A DNA stretch of 64,000 nucleotides, taken from positions 1 through 64,000 of the forward strand of contig JAAUQT010000002.1 in assembly GCA_012033495.1 (NCBI GenBank), read 5' to 3'. Within the stretch, counting starts at the first letter, position 1, and every line of letters begins with the position of its first letter. This stretch comes from Cyanobacteria bacterium RM1_2_2 (lineage in GTDB: Bacteria > Cyanobacteriota > Cyanobacteriia > Elainellales > Elainellaceae). Shown here piece by piece: positions 8,600-17,670 of the stretch. The notes under the pieces were generated by a model. It searched no databases. It saw only the letters and a program-made list of their open reading frames with translations, and was not told the DNA's origin. The position numbers and the translations under genes were made by a program.

Positions 8600-11170
8600 C
8601 TACACCAGCTTCTTCAACAGTTGTCGGATTTGATCACCTTGCCGTTCATCCAGCGTCTGTGGAAAGCTGAGTTCCATTGGCACAGAAGCCGTTGCTGTTG
8701 CCATACGCTGCTTGGAAGGAGCATTCACCAACAGCATTCGGCGAGTTTCAACTGACTCAACCTGCGCCAAAAGCTGAGCCGGATTGGGGTCGCTCACATC
8801 CTGGCTGAGCAAGATGCCGACTGGAACGGTGGTACGCCGCAATGCCGTCAGTTCAGGTGGGCAGTTGTCTAACTCGATGCGGAGACTGCGTGAGCCAATT
8901 GCAGTCGCAACGCCCGGATAGTATTCGCCTTCCCAATACATCTGCACCGCAGCCCGAATTTGCTTGCGGACCGGAGCGGCTCCAGCAGGTTTGGTTTCCC
9001 GAAACACTCGCGTTAAGCCAGTTGCCAGAAATTGGAAGGAATGTAAGGGGCGATCGACCGCTTGCCGCTGTTGGGTATACCACTCTTCCACGTCTGAGTA
9101 GAGCACTAGCACCAGCGCATCGTATTGGTCAGCAGTGAGGGCAGGAAAATCAACCGCTAGCAGGGTTTGGTTATCCGCAGCCGAGGTACGCCGCATCACC
9201 CGACCACTCAGCGAAACCCGTCTGCCAAAATCGCCGATCAGCGTTAGTTCAATCACATCAGGCAAATTAGGATTGCCATCCACCAAAATGCGCGCTCCGC
9301 TCTCGCTAATGTCTAGGGTTTGCCCATCCAGAATGGTGTCGTCGGTGTTGTAGATTTCGACTGCCAACTGCCGCGACAGACGGTGAGCACGGCGTAATTG
9401 CGGCTGTTCTAAACCAACGAGTAGGGCAGTTCCGAGCAAAATCAGGTTAAAAATTGCCCAGAAAGCGTTGATCAAAACCGCCTCTTTAAACTCCGAGCGC
9501 AGCACCAGCCAAAATGGAACTGCCAACAGCGACAGCCCCAGCAACACCACCAAACCAAAGGAGATTCGCATGGAATTCCAGTCGAAGTAGCGTTGATTCA
9601 CCGACGTACCTTTATCCGTAACGTTGAACGTGCCTGCCTTCGGGTTGATCACCGCCAGCATGGTGACTAATCCATCTTGGAACGCCATCGCATATTCAAA
9701 AATTTCGTTCCAGAACGAGAACCGAGCGGCTTTGTTGGTGATGTAATTCGCGTTCAAGCCCAAAACAATGTGCGGCACGGCATAGGCGAGGGTTTCGACC
9801 CCCAAACCGCGCACCAGATTGATGCCAAACAGCAAAAACAGCATGGGTGCAATGGCATACATCAAGCGAGGGAAGCCGAAGAAAAAGTGAGAGGTCGCCG
9901 AAAAGTAGCACAACCGCTGTGGAATGCTGAGCTTGAGTTTGCGGTTAAACAGCGGATTTTCCAGCCGCAGAATTTGCGCCATGCCCCGGGCCCAGCGCAC
10001 CTGCTGCCCAACGTAGGTGGAGAACTTTTCGGGGGCAAGACCCGCCACCATAATTTTGTCGTAGTAGACCGAATCGTAGCCCTGCGAATGCAGCCGCAAT
10101 GAAGTGTGACAGTCTTCTGTGACGGTTTCTACCGCGATGCCGCCAATTTCCAAAACGTAATCTTTGCGAATTACTGCCGCTGAGCCACAGAAGAAAGCCG
10201 CATTCCAAAAATCGTTGCCCTTTTGGATCACTTTATAAAACAGTTCGTTCATTGCCGGAACCTGCCCGTGGGTGAGCAAATTGCGCTCAAACGGATCAGG
10301 ATTGTAAAACCAGTGCGGAGTTTGCACTAAGGCGACTTTCGGGTTGTAGAAAAAGCCAACGGTTTGTTGAAGAAACTGCCGCGAGGGAATGTGATCACAA
10401 TCCAGAATGAGAATTAGCTCGCCCTGCGTCAGGTGCATGGCGTTGTTAATGTTGCCCGCTTTGGCATGTTCGTTGTTATCGCGGGTGAGCAACGTGCAGC
10501 CCAAATCCTGACACATCTGATAAAGCTCTTCCCGGCGCTCAGGCAGATGTCGCCCGTCGTCCAGCACATATACTCGCTTCTTGTCTTCGGGGTAGTCGAG
10601 CGCTAGGGCCGCCAAAGCCGTTTTCCGCACAATCGCCACATCTTCTTTGTAGGTGGGAATGTAAACATCCACCGTAAACCACTGCTGCTGCGGCAAAAGC
10701 GCCAGATCAACAGGCTGACGATTCCGCAACCGCAGCGTTTGAAAATAAGACAGCATCAAGGTTGCAATGGCGTAGAGTTCCGCTGCATACAAGAGCAAAC
10801 TAAAAAAGCCTTCAACCCAAGTGTCTAAATTGAGGGTATAGGCCGTGCGATAAAACAAATATCGAAATGTGGTGACAATGCTGAGCCATGCCAGGAACAA
10901 ATGCAAATATTCACTAGCTCGCTGTTGAGGATGGCGCTGTTCAAAATGGACAACAACTGCACTGATGAAAATCAATACACCTGAGATAATCATTTGCTGC
11001 CACAGTTGAAGTGGCGTGACGACGAACGGAACTGATAACAACAGCAAGGCGATGACAAGCCAAAACAGAAACCGTTTTCCAGCCCAAGGCAGTAAACGAT
11101 CCATGCTGTTTGGTAAAGCCGCTAAGCAACGAGTCAACCACGATTGGTGATAAGTTGGAGTGTTTGCCAT
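8600..11170 (-). CDS. bcsA: Cellulose synthase catalytic subunit BcsA with PilZ domain
   Basis: An 856-residue GT2 membrane glycosyltransferase that polymerises UDP-glucose into beta-1,4-glucan and moves it through the inner membrane. All processive-synthase motifs are present: D204-D205 (VLDDG), D257-x-D259 (DCDH), D353 in TEDC, and Q389-x-x-R392-W393 (QQVRW). Hydrophobic helices flank the GT domain (30-120 and 410-560). A C-terminal PilZ domain from about 590 carries RAHRLSR and DISESGARI, so synthesis is expected to be switched on by cyclic di-GMP. It is the last gene of a minus-strand cellulose cluster, 124 bases after bcsB, and is followed by a terminator. Length and motifs are normal. 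Confidence 0.95.
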   Translation of the reverse strand: MANTPTYHQSWLTRCLAALPNSMDRLLPWAGKRFLFWLVIALLLLSVPFVVTPLQLWQQMIISGVLIFISAVVVHFEQRHPQQRASEYLHLFLAWLSIVTTFRYLFYRTAYTLNLDTWVEGFFSLLLYAAELYAIATLMLSYFQTLRLRNRQPVDLALLPQQQWFTVDVYIPTYKEDVAIVRKTALAALALDYPEDKKRVYVLDDGRHLPERREELYQMCQDLGCTLLTRDNNEHAKAGNINNAMHLTQGELILILDCDHIPSRQFLQQTVGFFYNPKVALVQTPHWFYNPDPFERNLLTHGQVPAMNELFYKVIQKGNDFWNAAFFCGSAAVIRKDYVLEIGGIAVETVTEDCHTSLRLHSQGYDSVYYDKIMVAGLAPEKFSTYVGQQVRWARGMAQILRLENPLFNRKLKLSIPQRLCYFSATSHFFFGFPRLMYAIAPMLFLLFGINLVRGLGVETLAYAVPHIVLGLNANYITNKAARFSFWNEIFEYAMAFQDGLVTMLAVINPKAGTFNVTDKGTSVNQRYFDWNSMRISFGLVVLLGLSLLAVPFWLVLRSEFKEAVLINAFWAIFNLILLGTALLVGLEQPQLRRAHRLSRQLAVEIYNTDDTILDGQTLDISESGARILVDGNPNLPDVIELTLIGDFGRRVSLSGRVMRRTSAADNQTLLAVDFPALTADQYDALVLVLYSDVEEWYTQQRQAVDRPLHSFQFLATGLTRVFRETKPAGAAPVRKQIRAAVQMYWEGEYYPGVATAIGSRSLRIELDNCPPELTALRRTTVPVGILLSQDVSDPNPAQLLAQVESVETRRMLLVNAPSKQRMATATASVPMELSFPQTLDERQGDQIRQLLKKLV

Positions 11171-11294
11171 AGAGATGAGAGCAGGAAATAGAGCGTGAAT
11201 GTGAATATGTAAATTAAATGATTCAAGTACGATGTTCAGGTGACAATTAGATAATCAACCTGCAAGACATCGCAATGACACAAGCCCTGACTCA

Positions 11295-13818
11295 TCAGGA
11301 CACATCCCCAGAATCGGCAACACGGTTGAGGAAAACTTGAGACAAGCTGTAAAGCAACAGCGTCAGCAGCAGCAAACCCGCCAACAGGAAGAACCAGTAA
11401 TCTTGCAAGAACAAAATCACCTGGCTGAAGGAACTACTGCGTTGAATGCGCTGAGGGGCAGATTCCTGAAGGAATTCAAGATCGTAGCCGCTGGCATCAT
11501 AGGGAGAAGGATCGGGCTGATTGCGGCTGACCAGCACCGTGTCGCCCCGCAACTGCGAAAACAGCGAATCTTGTCTCAGCAATGCCTGAACTTCTTGCAG
11601 TCCCGTTTCGGTTTGAGCAGTCAACGCCAACAGCGATCGATCTGGGTTCCACGGCGAAAGGGTTGCTTTTAGGACACCTTCTTGATCGGGCAATGCATGA
11701 ACTTGGCTACCGCCCCAAAAGCGCGTAAAGGACTGAGCCAAGCTTAAGCCTTGGTTTTGGAAAACTTCTGCCACCGGAAACCGACTCCGCGTGCCAATGC
11801 CGACAATATGCTGCGCATTTCGCACATCCTGCGGAATTTCTCCCACATAAACCTCATATTTCACCGAATCAGCTTGGCTGAGCCGTCCGAGCCGTTCGCC
11901 CAGCGCTAGCAAGGTTTCGACTTCCAAATCGCTTGGGGTTTCTGGCATCGCAATGGCCATGGCTGAGAGATCTTGCGGAGCCGTTAGCGGGAAGCCTGTC
12001 TTCAACAGTTTTAGATCAGGCAAATTCACCAACATATCGCGGGCTAGCTTAAAGCTAGTGTCGCCATAAACGGTGCCCCAAAGCTGTTGATCGGTTTCCA
12101 AACCGCAAACCCCGATGTCTCTTGGCTTCATCACAAAATTGACGCTGAGCGTAGAATCCGGCTTGATCAGGTTTTCAGGCAGGTTGAGTTTGAACGTTTG
12201 TCGCGCGCCCTGATTTGAGTCCAGCCGTTTTGAGCCGATCGTCACCCCATCTAGCTTGACTTCGACTGCCGAAGTGCGGGGATTGACTTGCGGGCTGTAG
12301 CTGTAGTTCAAACTCATCGTGCTGCCGCGCAAAAACCGATCGTCGGGCAAAGAGCGGAACGGAATCGTAATTGCAGGGGCATTGCTGCCGCGTACCGTCA
12401 CATCCTGGAACAATTCCCGATTGGCGAGGCTCAAATCCTGAAGCTGAAACTGATCCTTAGAGGGCAAATAACCCGACCAGTTGCGCGATTCTGGCGACGG
12501 CACATCCGAGACTTGATCCACTGTCAGGGCTTGACCGGCGCTTAGCTGCTGATCGCGGGTTTGCACCAAAAACTGCACAGCCTGCCGCACTGCCCCTTCA
12601 GTGTTGCCAGTGGCAACCAAAACAGGCGTCCCTTTGTTTGGCAGAACGGTCATCATCAGCACGCCAATTTCGTCAGGAACCGGATTGCCTTTGCCATCCA
12701 GCAGTTGACCATTTTTGACCGGGAAGGGCAAAGACGGCAAACTGTCGAGAATCGGCTGCTCGCTCGGCGTGCCCATCACGATTAAGCGATCGTTCCACTG
12801 CATTTCGCTGGTGTCTTTTACCAACTGAGTGTCCAGCGGACGGTACTCTAACTGGCGTCCGGCGGCGGTTTGGAAGCGGGCAGCAGCAGTGAGCCAATCG
12901 CGGCTGTAGGTTTTGGGTCGCAGATAGGACAGTCGATTCGCATCTAAACTGAGCACATCCAGAAACGGACGCGGATAGCCGCTGAAGTCTAGCTCCATCG
13001 GCTGCGGGCGATAGTTGAGCACCAGTTTGGAATCAGGCAGAATTTCTGTCCACAGCGTCGGATCAGATGGATTAGAGCAGGTTTCTGAACTCTGCTGCTC
13101 GGCCATCATTGTGATTTCGTTGTAGTCCTGAATCAGGTTAGCCGGAACTGCAAACAGTGCCTCCCCGACTTGAGAATTGCGCTGATCGAGCGGAATGCTG
13201 CCGATGCTAGTATCGTTAATTCGCACCAGCAGCCGCGACTTGTCACTGAGCAGCGACGCTGAATGCTGATAGCGCAACAGCACTTTAGCCTCTTCTACCT
13301 TCCAGTTACGCGGACGGGTAAAGCCAATTCGAGTTTCAGGATAAACGCCTTGCAGCCGCAGCCGATTTCCCACCACCGGACTGCGATTAAATTCCATCAC
13401 ATATTCGCTGGGTGGAGCCGCTGGTTTACGGCTGGCGAGTTTTGCTGGGACTGCCTGAACCGCTTCCTCGGCGGTTGGTTGGAGCCGTTTCCTCTGCTGT
13501 TTCTTCTGCTGGAGTCGGGGTTGGTGTTGCAGGTTGGGTTGTCGGAGTGCGGGTGGCAGAGGGTTCAGGATAATAGATGGGCGCTTTGGTTGGGGTTGGC
13601 AGCACAAATTCCGGAACAGGCTGGGTTTCGGGCTGAGGGTCACTCTGAGCGTTTGCTAACGATGCCATGCTGTTGAGGCTGACACAAATGAATCCCATTG
13701 CGCCCAAGAGTGACAAAAATTGCCGAGTTCGGGAAGCCTTGCGACGATTGCTTTTCTGCAACAGAGCCGATCTGAGCAGCGGGAGATGAAGAAGTCGATT
13801 AAAGAAAAAACGAAGCAT
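11295..13818 (-). CDS. bcsB: Cellulose synthase subunit BcsB, apparent frameshift near the 5' end
   Basis: The body (11295 to about 13475) encodes the periplasmic, membrane-anchored BcsB partner of BcsA, with carbohydrate-binding-like segments (VLLRYQHSASLL, MELDFSGYPRPFLD) and one C-terminal transmembrane helix followed by a short tail. In that frame there is no signal peptide. The overlapping frame from 13818 encodes a start, a hydrophobic export segment (FLSLLGAMGFICVSLNSMAS) and a Pro/Thr-rich linker ending EETAPT, after which it runs out of frame. Joining the two at the AACCAACC tract near 13474-13486 gives one continuous product of about 840 residues. It may be a real indel, a sequencing error or recoding. 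The 782-residue frame alone starts inside an out-of-frame copy of the linker and is probably not the true N-terminus. Confidence 0.8.
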
Positions 13819-13948
13819 AATTTTCAGGGATTCAGGTGGATGGATGAGGCAAATTGAGGTAAAGCAAAGAGATCAGCCGAGCCTTGGGGAATGAATCCAT
13901 TAGTTGAACTAAGCTCAACCAAGCTGAATTGATTTATCAGGACAATCA

Positions 13949-14048
13949 CTCATTAGGTGAACCAGTCAATCGGGCAAACCGGGCAATCGGGCAAACCGGG
14001 CAATCAGGCGAACCAGTCAATCAGGCGAACCAGTCAATCAGGCGAACT
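13949..14048. repeat. Tandem repeat, about 17-bp unit, between bcsB and the GH8 gene
   Basis: Five to six imperfect copies of a 16-18 bp unit related to TCAATCAGGCGAACCAG. It occupies the middle of the only sizeable gap inside the cellulose cluster. It is contiguous, without spacers, so it is not a CRISPR array. Confidence 0.8.
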
Positions 14049-14083
14049 AACGAGCTTGTCGAATCCAACAGGGAGTGTGAGTT

Positions 14084-15349
14084 CTAGAACGCTGTAGCAC
14101 GAAACCAATCGGTGGGTAGGGTGTTTGTGGGGAAGAGTCCTAACCAGGTCAAATTTTGCACGTAATAGGCAGAATCGTTATCCCAAAAGCCATCGCGGTA
14201 AGTAGGCAGCAGTTTTTGCTGATAAATGGCGCGAGCAACATCGGGATCGGTCACTTGAAACGCAGGGTAGAGCATGGCATATTGCGACGTGGATTCGTAA
14301 TCAACTAAAGGCTTGCCCTGCAAGTCGATTTTGGCTGGAATGGTTTGGCGAGTTTGCCACTGTTGGCGTAACGGCTGCAACTGCCGCTGCAAATACTGAA
14401 TGGCCCGTGGCTCTTGAAATTGGGCAGCATCTAGCGAGACTCGCCACCAAACGCGATAGGCATCAAATCCATAGCGGCTGGGCAAATTGTTGGCAGTCGA
14501 TGCAGTCACTTTGCCGGTTTGAGTATCAAGCATGACCCAATCGCTGGGCAGCCCGACGGCAGAGAGTTGGGCGGAAGACTCCAAAACCTGATAGCTGCTG
14601 TCTACCAAGCTGAGCCAATCCCGACTCGAATCAATTTGGGCAAACAGGCGAAAGGCATAGGGGGCAAAGTAAGACGGATTCAGGTAAGCCTGATTGGGCT
14701 GGGGCTGAAAGGCGGCGCGAGGTCCCGGCAGCAAATAGCGCGATCCGTTGGCGGGGAGGGTGGAGAGGTTCCACAAATCTTTCAGCTTTTGGCGGGCTAA
14801 ATCGAGATAGGGGGAATGGTTCCAGCGTTGCGCTGCCCAAATGAGGGCGTTGATAGCGTCAATGTCGCCGTCGCTGGCGAAATTATTGTCAATCGTGCCC
14901 CAGTTGCCGTTGGGTTGTTTGCCCCACTTCCAAGCCCACAGCGAATCGGCGCGGCTGCCGTCGGGGTTGCGGCGCTGTAAGTTGGTTTCCGACCACTGCA
15001 ACACCTGATCAAACGTCTCTCGATCGTCGATCATCACGGCTCGCAGCAGCGCATAGGCTTGCCCTTCTGAAATCGAGCGATCGTTGGCTTCTCGGTCAAT
15101 CACACGCCCATCGGTTTGAATGAAGCGCTGACGGTACACTTGCCAACTTTGCTGAAGCAAATCGGGAGTAATCCCTGCGGGGGAAGCGGCGTAGGCAGTA
15201 TCGGTAGACGAGGGTGAGGGCAGGTCTGATGGCGGGTTCGATGACTGATGAGCGGCATCTTTGACGCAGCCCGCTAGCCAACAGACCGTTAGCAAAATTA
15301 GGAGAGTGACGTTGCTTCGGAGAGATGTCTTCACTAGTAACGCTCCCAT
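14084..15349 (-). CDS. bcsZ: Glycoside hydrolase family 8 endoglucanase, lipoprotein (BcsZ-like)
   Basis: A 421-residue GH8 enzyme expected to trim beta-1,4-glucan during cellulose export. The N-terminus has a signal peptide ending in the lipobox LAGC with C28 as the lipid-attachment site, so it should be a membrane-anchored lipoprotein. SEGQAYALLRA holds the likely general acid E95, and ASDGDIDAINAL at 158-169 carries the family's conserved aspartates. The ATG start at 15349 overlaps the end of the TPR gene by 16 bases, indicating translational coupling in the cellulose operon. Bacterial BcsZ is usually a soluble periplasmic enzyme of about 370 residues; the lipobox and Ser/Pro linker (30-60) are additions. 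Confidence 0.9.
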   Translation of the reverse strand: MGALLVKTSLRSNVTLLILLTVCWLAGCVKDAAHQSSNPPSDLPSPSSTDTAYAASPAGITPDLLQQSWQVYRQRFIQTDGRVIDREANDRSISEGQAYALLRAVMIDDRETFDQVLQWSETNLQRRNPDGSRADSLWAWKWGKQPNGNWGTIDNNFASDGDIDAINALIWAAQRWNHSPYLDLARQKLKDLWNLSTLPANGSRYLLPGPRAAFQPQPNQAYLNPSYFAPYAFRLFAQIDSSRDWLSLVDSSYQVLESSAQLSAVGLPSDWVMLDTQTGKVTASTANNLPSRYGFDAYRVWWRVSLDAAQFQEPRAIQYLQRQLQPLRQQWQTRQTIPAKIDLQGKPLVDYESTSQYAMLYPAFQVTDPDVARAIYQQKLLPTYRDGFWDNDSAYYVQNLTWLGLFPTNTLPTDWFRATAF

Positions 15350-17670
15350 GGTGGTTGAAAGCCGCGTTGCTGCAAGAAACCTTCTTCAATTCGCTGCGCT
15401 TGTCGCGCCAAGGTTGGGTCAGCGATGCCGCCCTGTGCCCGTTGGACTTGCAGTTGTTCAATTTGCTGCAACGCATCGAGTCGGTTGCCCTGCGCCACTT
15501 CTAGATCGATCAGCGCGCCCTGCGCCACCCGATTTCCCGGCTCCAAAGCCAGCACTTCGTTATAAAGCTCCTCGGCTCGGTCATAGCGACGCTGTTGGAA
15601 ACGAATGCCTCCCAGCGCTGCCAGTGCATCGATGTTGCTAGGGTTCCGATCCAGCACTGCTTGATATGCCTGCCCTGCCTGCCGGAGGTTGCCCCGTTCT
15701 TGGGCTAACTGAGCCTGCACAAAATAGACGTTTGGATTGTTTGGATCACGCGCTACTAACTGATCCAAATAAGCCTGTGCTGCTGCCGGATCGCGTTGAG
15801 CCAACACTTGCACATAGCGCACTTGCACGGCAGTGTCGTCTGGGTTGTTGTCTAGCAGCGCTAAGTAAAGCGACTCCCGCTGAGCGTTGGGTGGCAGGGC
15901 AGCAACGAGGCTATAGAGTTCAGGCGGTGTGTTGGTTGACGGTTGGGCTGTGAGCCAGCGGTCGAGGGCGGCTTGGGCTTCGGCTTCTGAGATTAACCCT
16001 GCTTGATAGGCGAGGCTGGTGCGTCCGAGTGGCAAGGCAGCATCTCCCGGATTGCGGGCAATCAGTTCGTCGTAAAGCGCCACAGCTTCCGGTAAGCGTC
16101 CTTGCGATTGGCGAATTCCGGCTAAGCCTTGCAGGGCACTGTTGACGATTTCATCCTCCGCCGGATTGTTGGTCACAATCGCCTCATAGCGGCTGGCACT
16201 GGCCGCCAAGTCTCCCCGCTGGCGATCGGCTTCGGCCAGCAGCAGTTCACCCCGGAAGGAGGCAAACTCATCGTTGGCAGTGGCGGTGTAAGTCGCCAAA
16301 GCTGCTTCGGCCGCTGCGTAATCGCCCTGCTGAAGTTCCATTTGGGCGATGCGGAAATAGAGGCGCGGTTCGTTTACGCCTGCTTCTGCCAAATATTCGT
16401 AGTAGGGCTGCAAGCTCGGATCAGGATTTTCCAACCGCACCAGCGATCGGGCAGTCACGCTTTGTTGGTAAGGGTCAGCGGGCAACGGTTGCAGAGCGGC
16501 TTCCACCTGATCGCGTAACGACGCTGCCGAAACTAAGCCCAACTCCCGCTCTTGCACCGCCGCCGCAATTTGAAAGCTGCGATCGTTGGGCTGTTGCTGA
16601 ATCAACTGACGGTAAATTTCCAGCGCGTAGGTCTGGGCTTCAATTTGCGGAAAGCTGGTCAACACATCGGCAATTTCGCGCCCAATGCTGACCGTGAGAT
16701 AGTCGCGTTCTTGCGACAGCACTTCCTCAAACAGCGGAATCGCCTCATCGGTGTAGTAGTCATCGTCGCTATAGCGCCCAATCGCAATCAAGGAACGCGA
16801 CAAAATCATCCGGGAATCGCGCCGCCCGCGCAGCGGTTCCAGCACATCTAAGGCTTGGTTAATCTGATCAATCGCCGCATAATTCACCGCCAGTTCTGCC
16901 CGCTGCCGGATGGTGATGCCGTCGAGTTCGTTGGATTGACGCAACTCTCGCTCTAGAATCTGGATGGCGACATCAGAATTGCCCGTTTCCCGCAGCGCCA
17001 CCGCATAAGCTGTTGCCGAACCGCCCCGAATCACGCCGCCTCGCTCTTGATAACGGCTGAACAGATCCAAACTGCGGTCATAGTCACCGCTGTAGGCAAA
17101 CACTTCTGCTGCGCCCACTAAGGCTTCGGGGGTTGGTGTGCCTCGCAGCACGATTTCGTAGTCAGCAATGGCAGCGCCAAACCGTCCCTGATAGCCATAT
17201 AGCAAGGCGCGCTGGCTGCGGGCTTCAGTGTCGCCGGGTTCCAGTTCCAGTAAATAGGTTAAGGCTTCGATGCCGCGTTCCTGCCATTCGGGACGGAAAC
17301 CGCCCAAGACGCCTAAACTAGAGAGCGCCAGTCGGTTATTGGGGTCGAGGATCAGCACCCGCCCGTAAGCGCTGAAGGCATCGTCGATTCGCCCGGCCCG
17401 ACGGTAGGCAATCGCCAAGCCTAACTGGGCATCGACTGAATTGGGACTGGATTGCAAAATTTGCTCAAACTGGACAATCGCCTGATTCACCAAGCCTTGA
17501 TCCAGCAGAGCATAGGCCGCTTGCACACTGGCTGATCTGACCTGTGCAAGGGCAGGGGGGGAAATCAACGTTAGGGAGAATGTCAGGGAGATAGTTTCCA
17601 GGAACACTAAGCCGAGCAAGCCGCTCCACCCTAGACGACTCCAGCTTTGGCTGCGATGATGCACGCTCAT
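15334..17670 (-). CDS. Periplasmic TPR protein, equivalent of the BcsC N-terminal scaffold
   Basis: A 778-residue protein with an N-terminal signal sequence (cleavage probably after SPPALA) followed almost entirely by tetratricopeptide repeats (for example IDDAFSAYGRVLILDPNNRLAL and NLRQAGQAYQAVLDRNPSNIDAL). Proteobacterial BcsC is a single protein with about 18 TPRs and a C-terminal 16-strand beta-barrel. Here the TPR part ends without a barrel, and the adjacent upstream gene encodes a barrel. ATG at 17670 overlaps the porin stop in a 4-base ATGA arrangement, and its own stop overlaps the GH8 start. The inferred role is a periplasmic sleeve guiding the glucan from BcsA/BcsB to the outer-membrane pore. 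Confidence 0.85.
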   Translation of the reverse strand: MSVHHRSQSWSRLGWSGLLGLVFLETISLTFSLTLISPPALAQVRSASVQAAYALLDQGLVNQAIVQFEQILQSSPNSVDAQLGLAIAYRRAGRIDDAFSAYGRVLILDPNNRLALSSLGVLGGFRPEWQERGIEALTYLLELEPGDTEARSQRALLYGYQGRFGAAIADYEIVLRGTPTPEALVGAAEVFAYSGDYDRSLDLFSRYQERGGVIRGGSATAYAVALRETGNSDVAIQILERELRQSNELDGITIRQRAELAVNYAAIDQINQALDVLEPLRGRRDSRMILSRSLIAIGRYSDDDYYTDEAIPLFEEVLSQERDYLTVSIGREIADVLTSFPQIEAQTYALEIYRQLIQQQPNDRSFQIAAAVQERELGLVSAASLRDQVEAALQPLPADPYQQSVTARSLVRLENPDPSLQPYYEYLAEAGVNEPRLYFRIAQMELQQGDYAAAEAALATYTATANDEFASFRGELLLAEADRQRGDLAASASRYEAIVTNNPAEDEIVNSALQGLAGIRQSQGRLPEAVALYDELIARNPGDAALPLGRTSLAYQAGLISEAEAQAALDRWLTAQPSTNTPPELYSLVAALPPNAQRESLYLALLDNNPDDTAVQVRYVQVLAQRDPAAAQAYLDQLVARDPNNPNVYFVQAQLAQERGNLRQAGQAYQAVLDRNPSNIDALAALGGIRFQQRRYDRAEELYNEVLALEPGNRVAQGALIDLEVAQGNRLDALQQIEQLQVQRAQGGIADPTLARQAQRIEEGFLQQRGFQPPWERY

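Noticed and set aside
13426..13676. Plus-strand ORF over the bcsB 5' region
   Set aside because: Shadow of the Pro/Thr-rich coding sequence on the minus strand; no start signal or family.
13949..14048. Short repeated units that might be a CRISPR array
   Set aside because: Units of about 17 bases are contiguous with no unique spacers, and no cas genes are in the window. The same applies to the 13-mer array at 60730.
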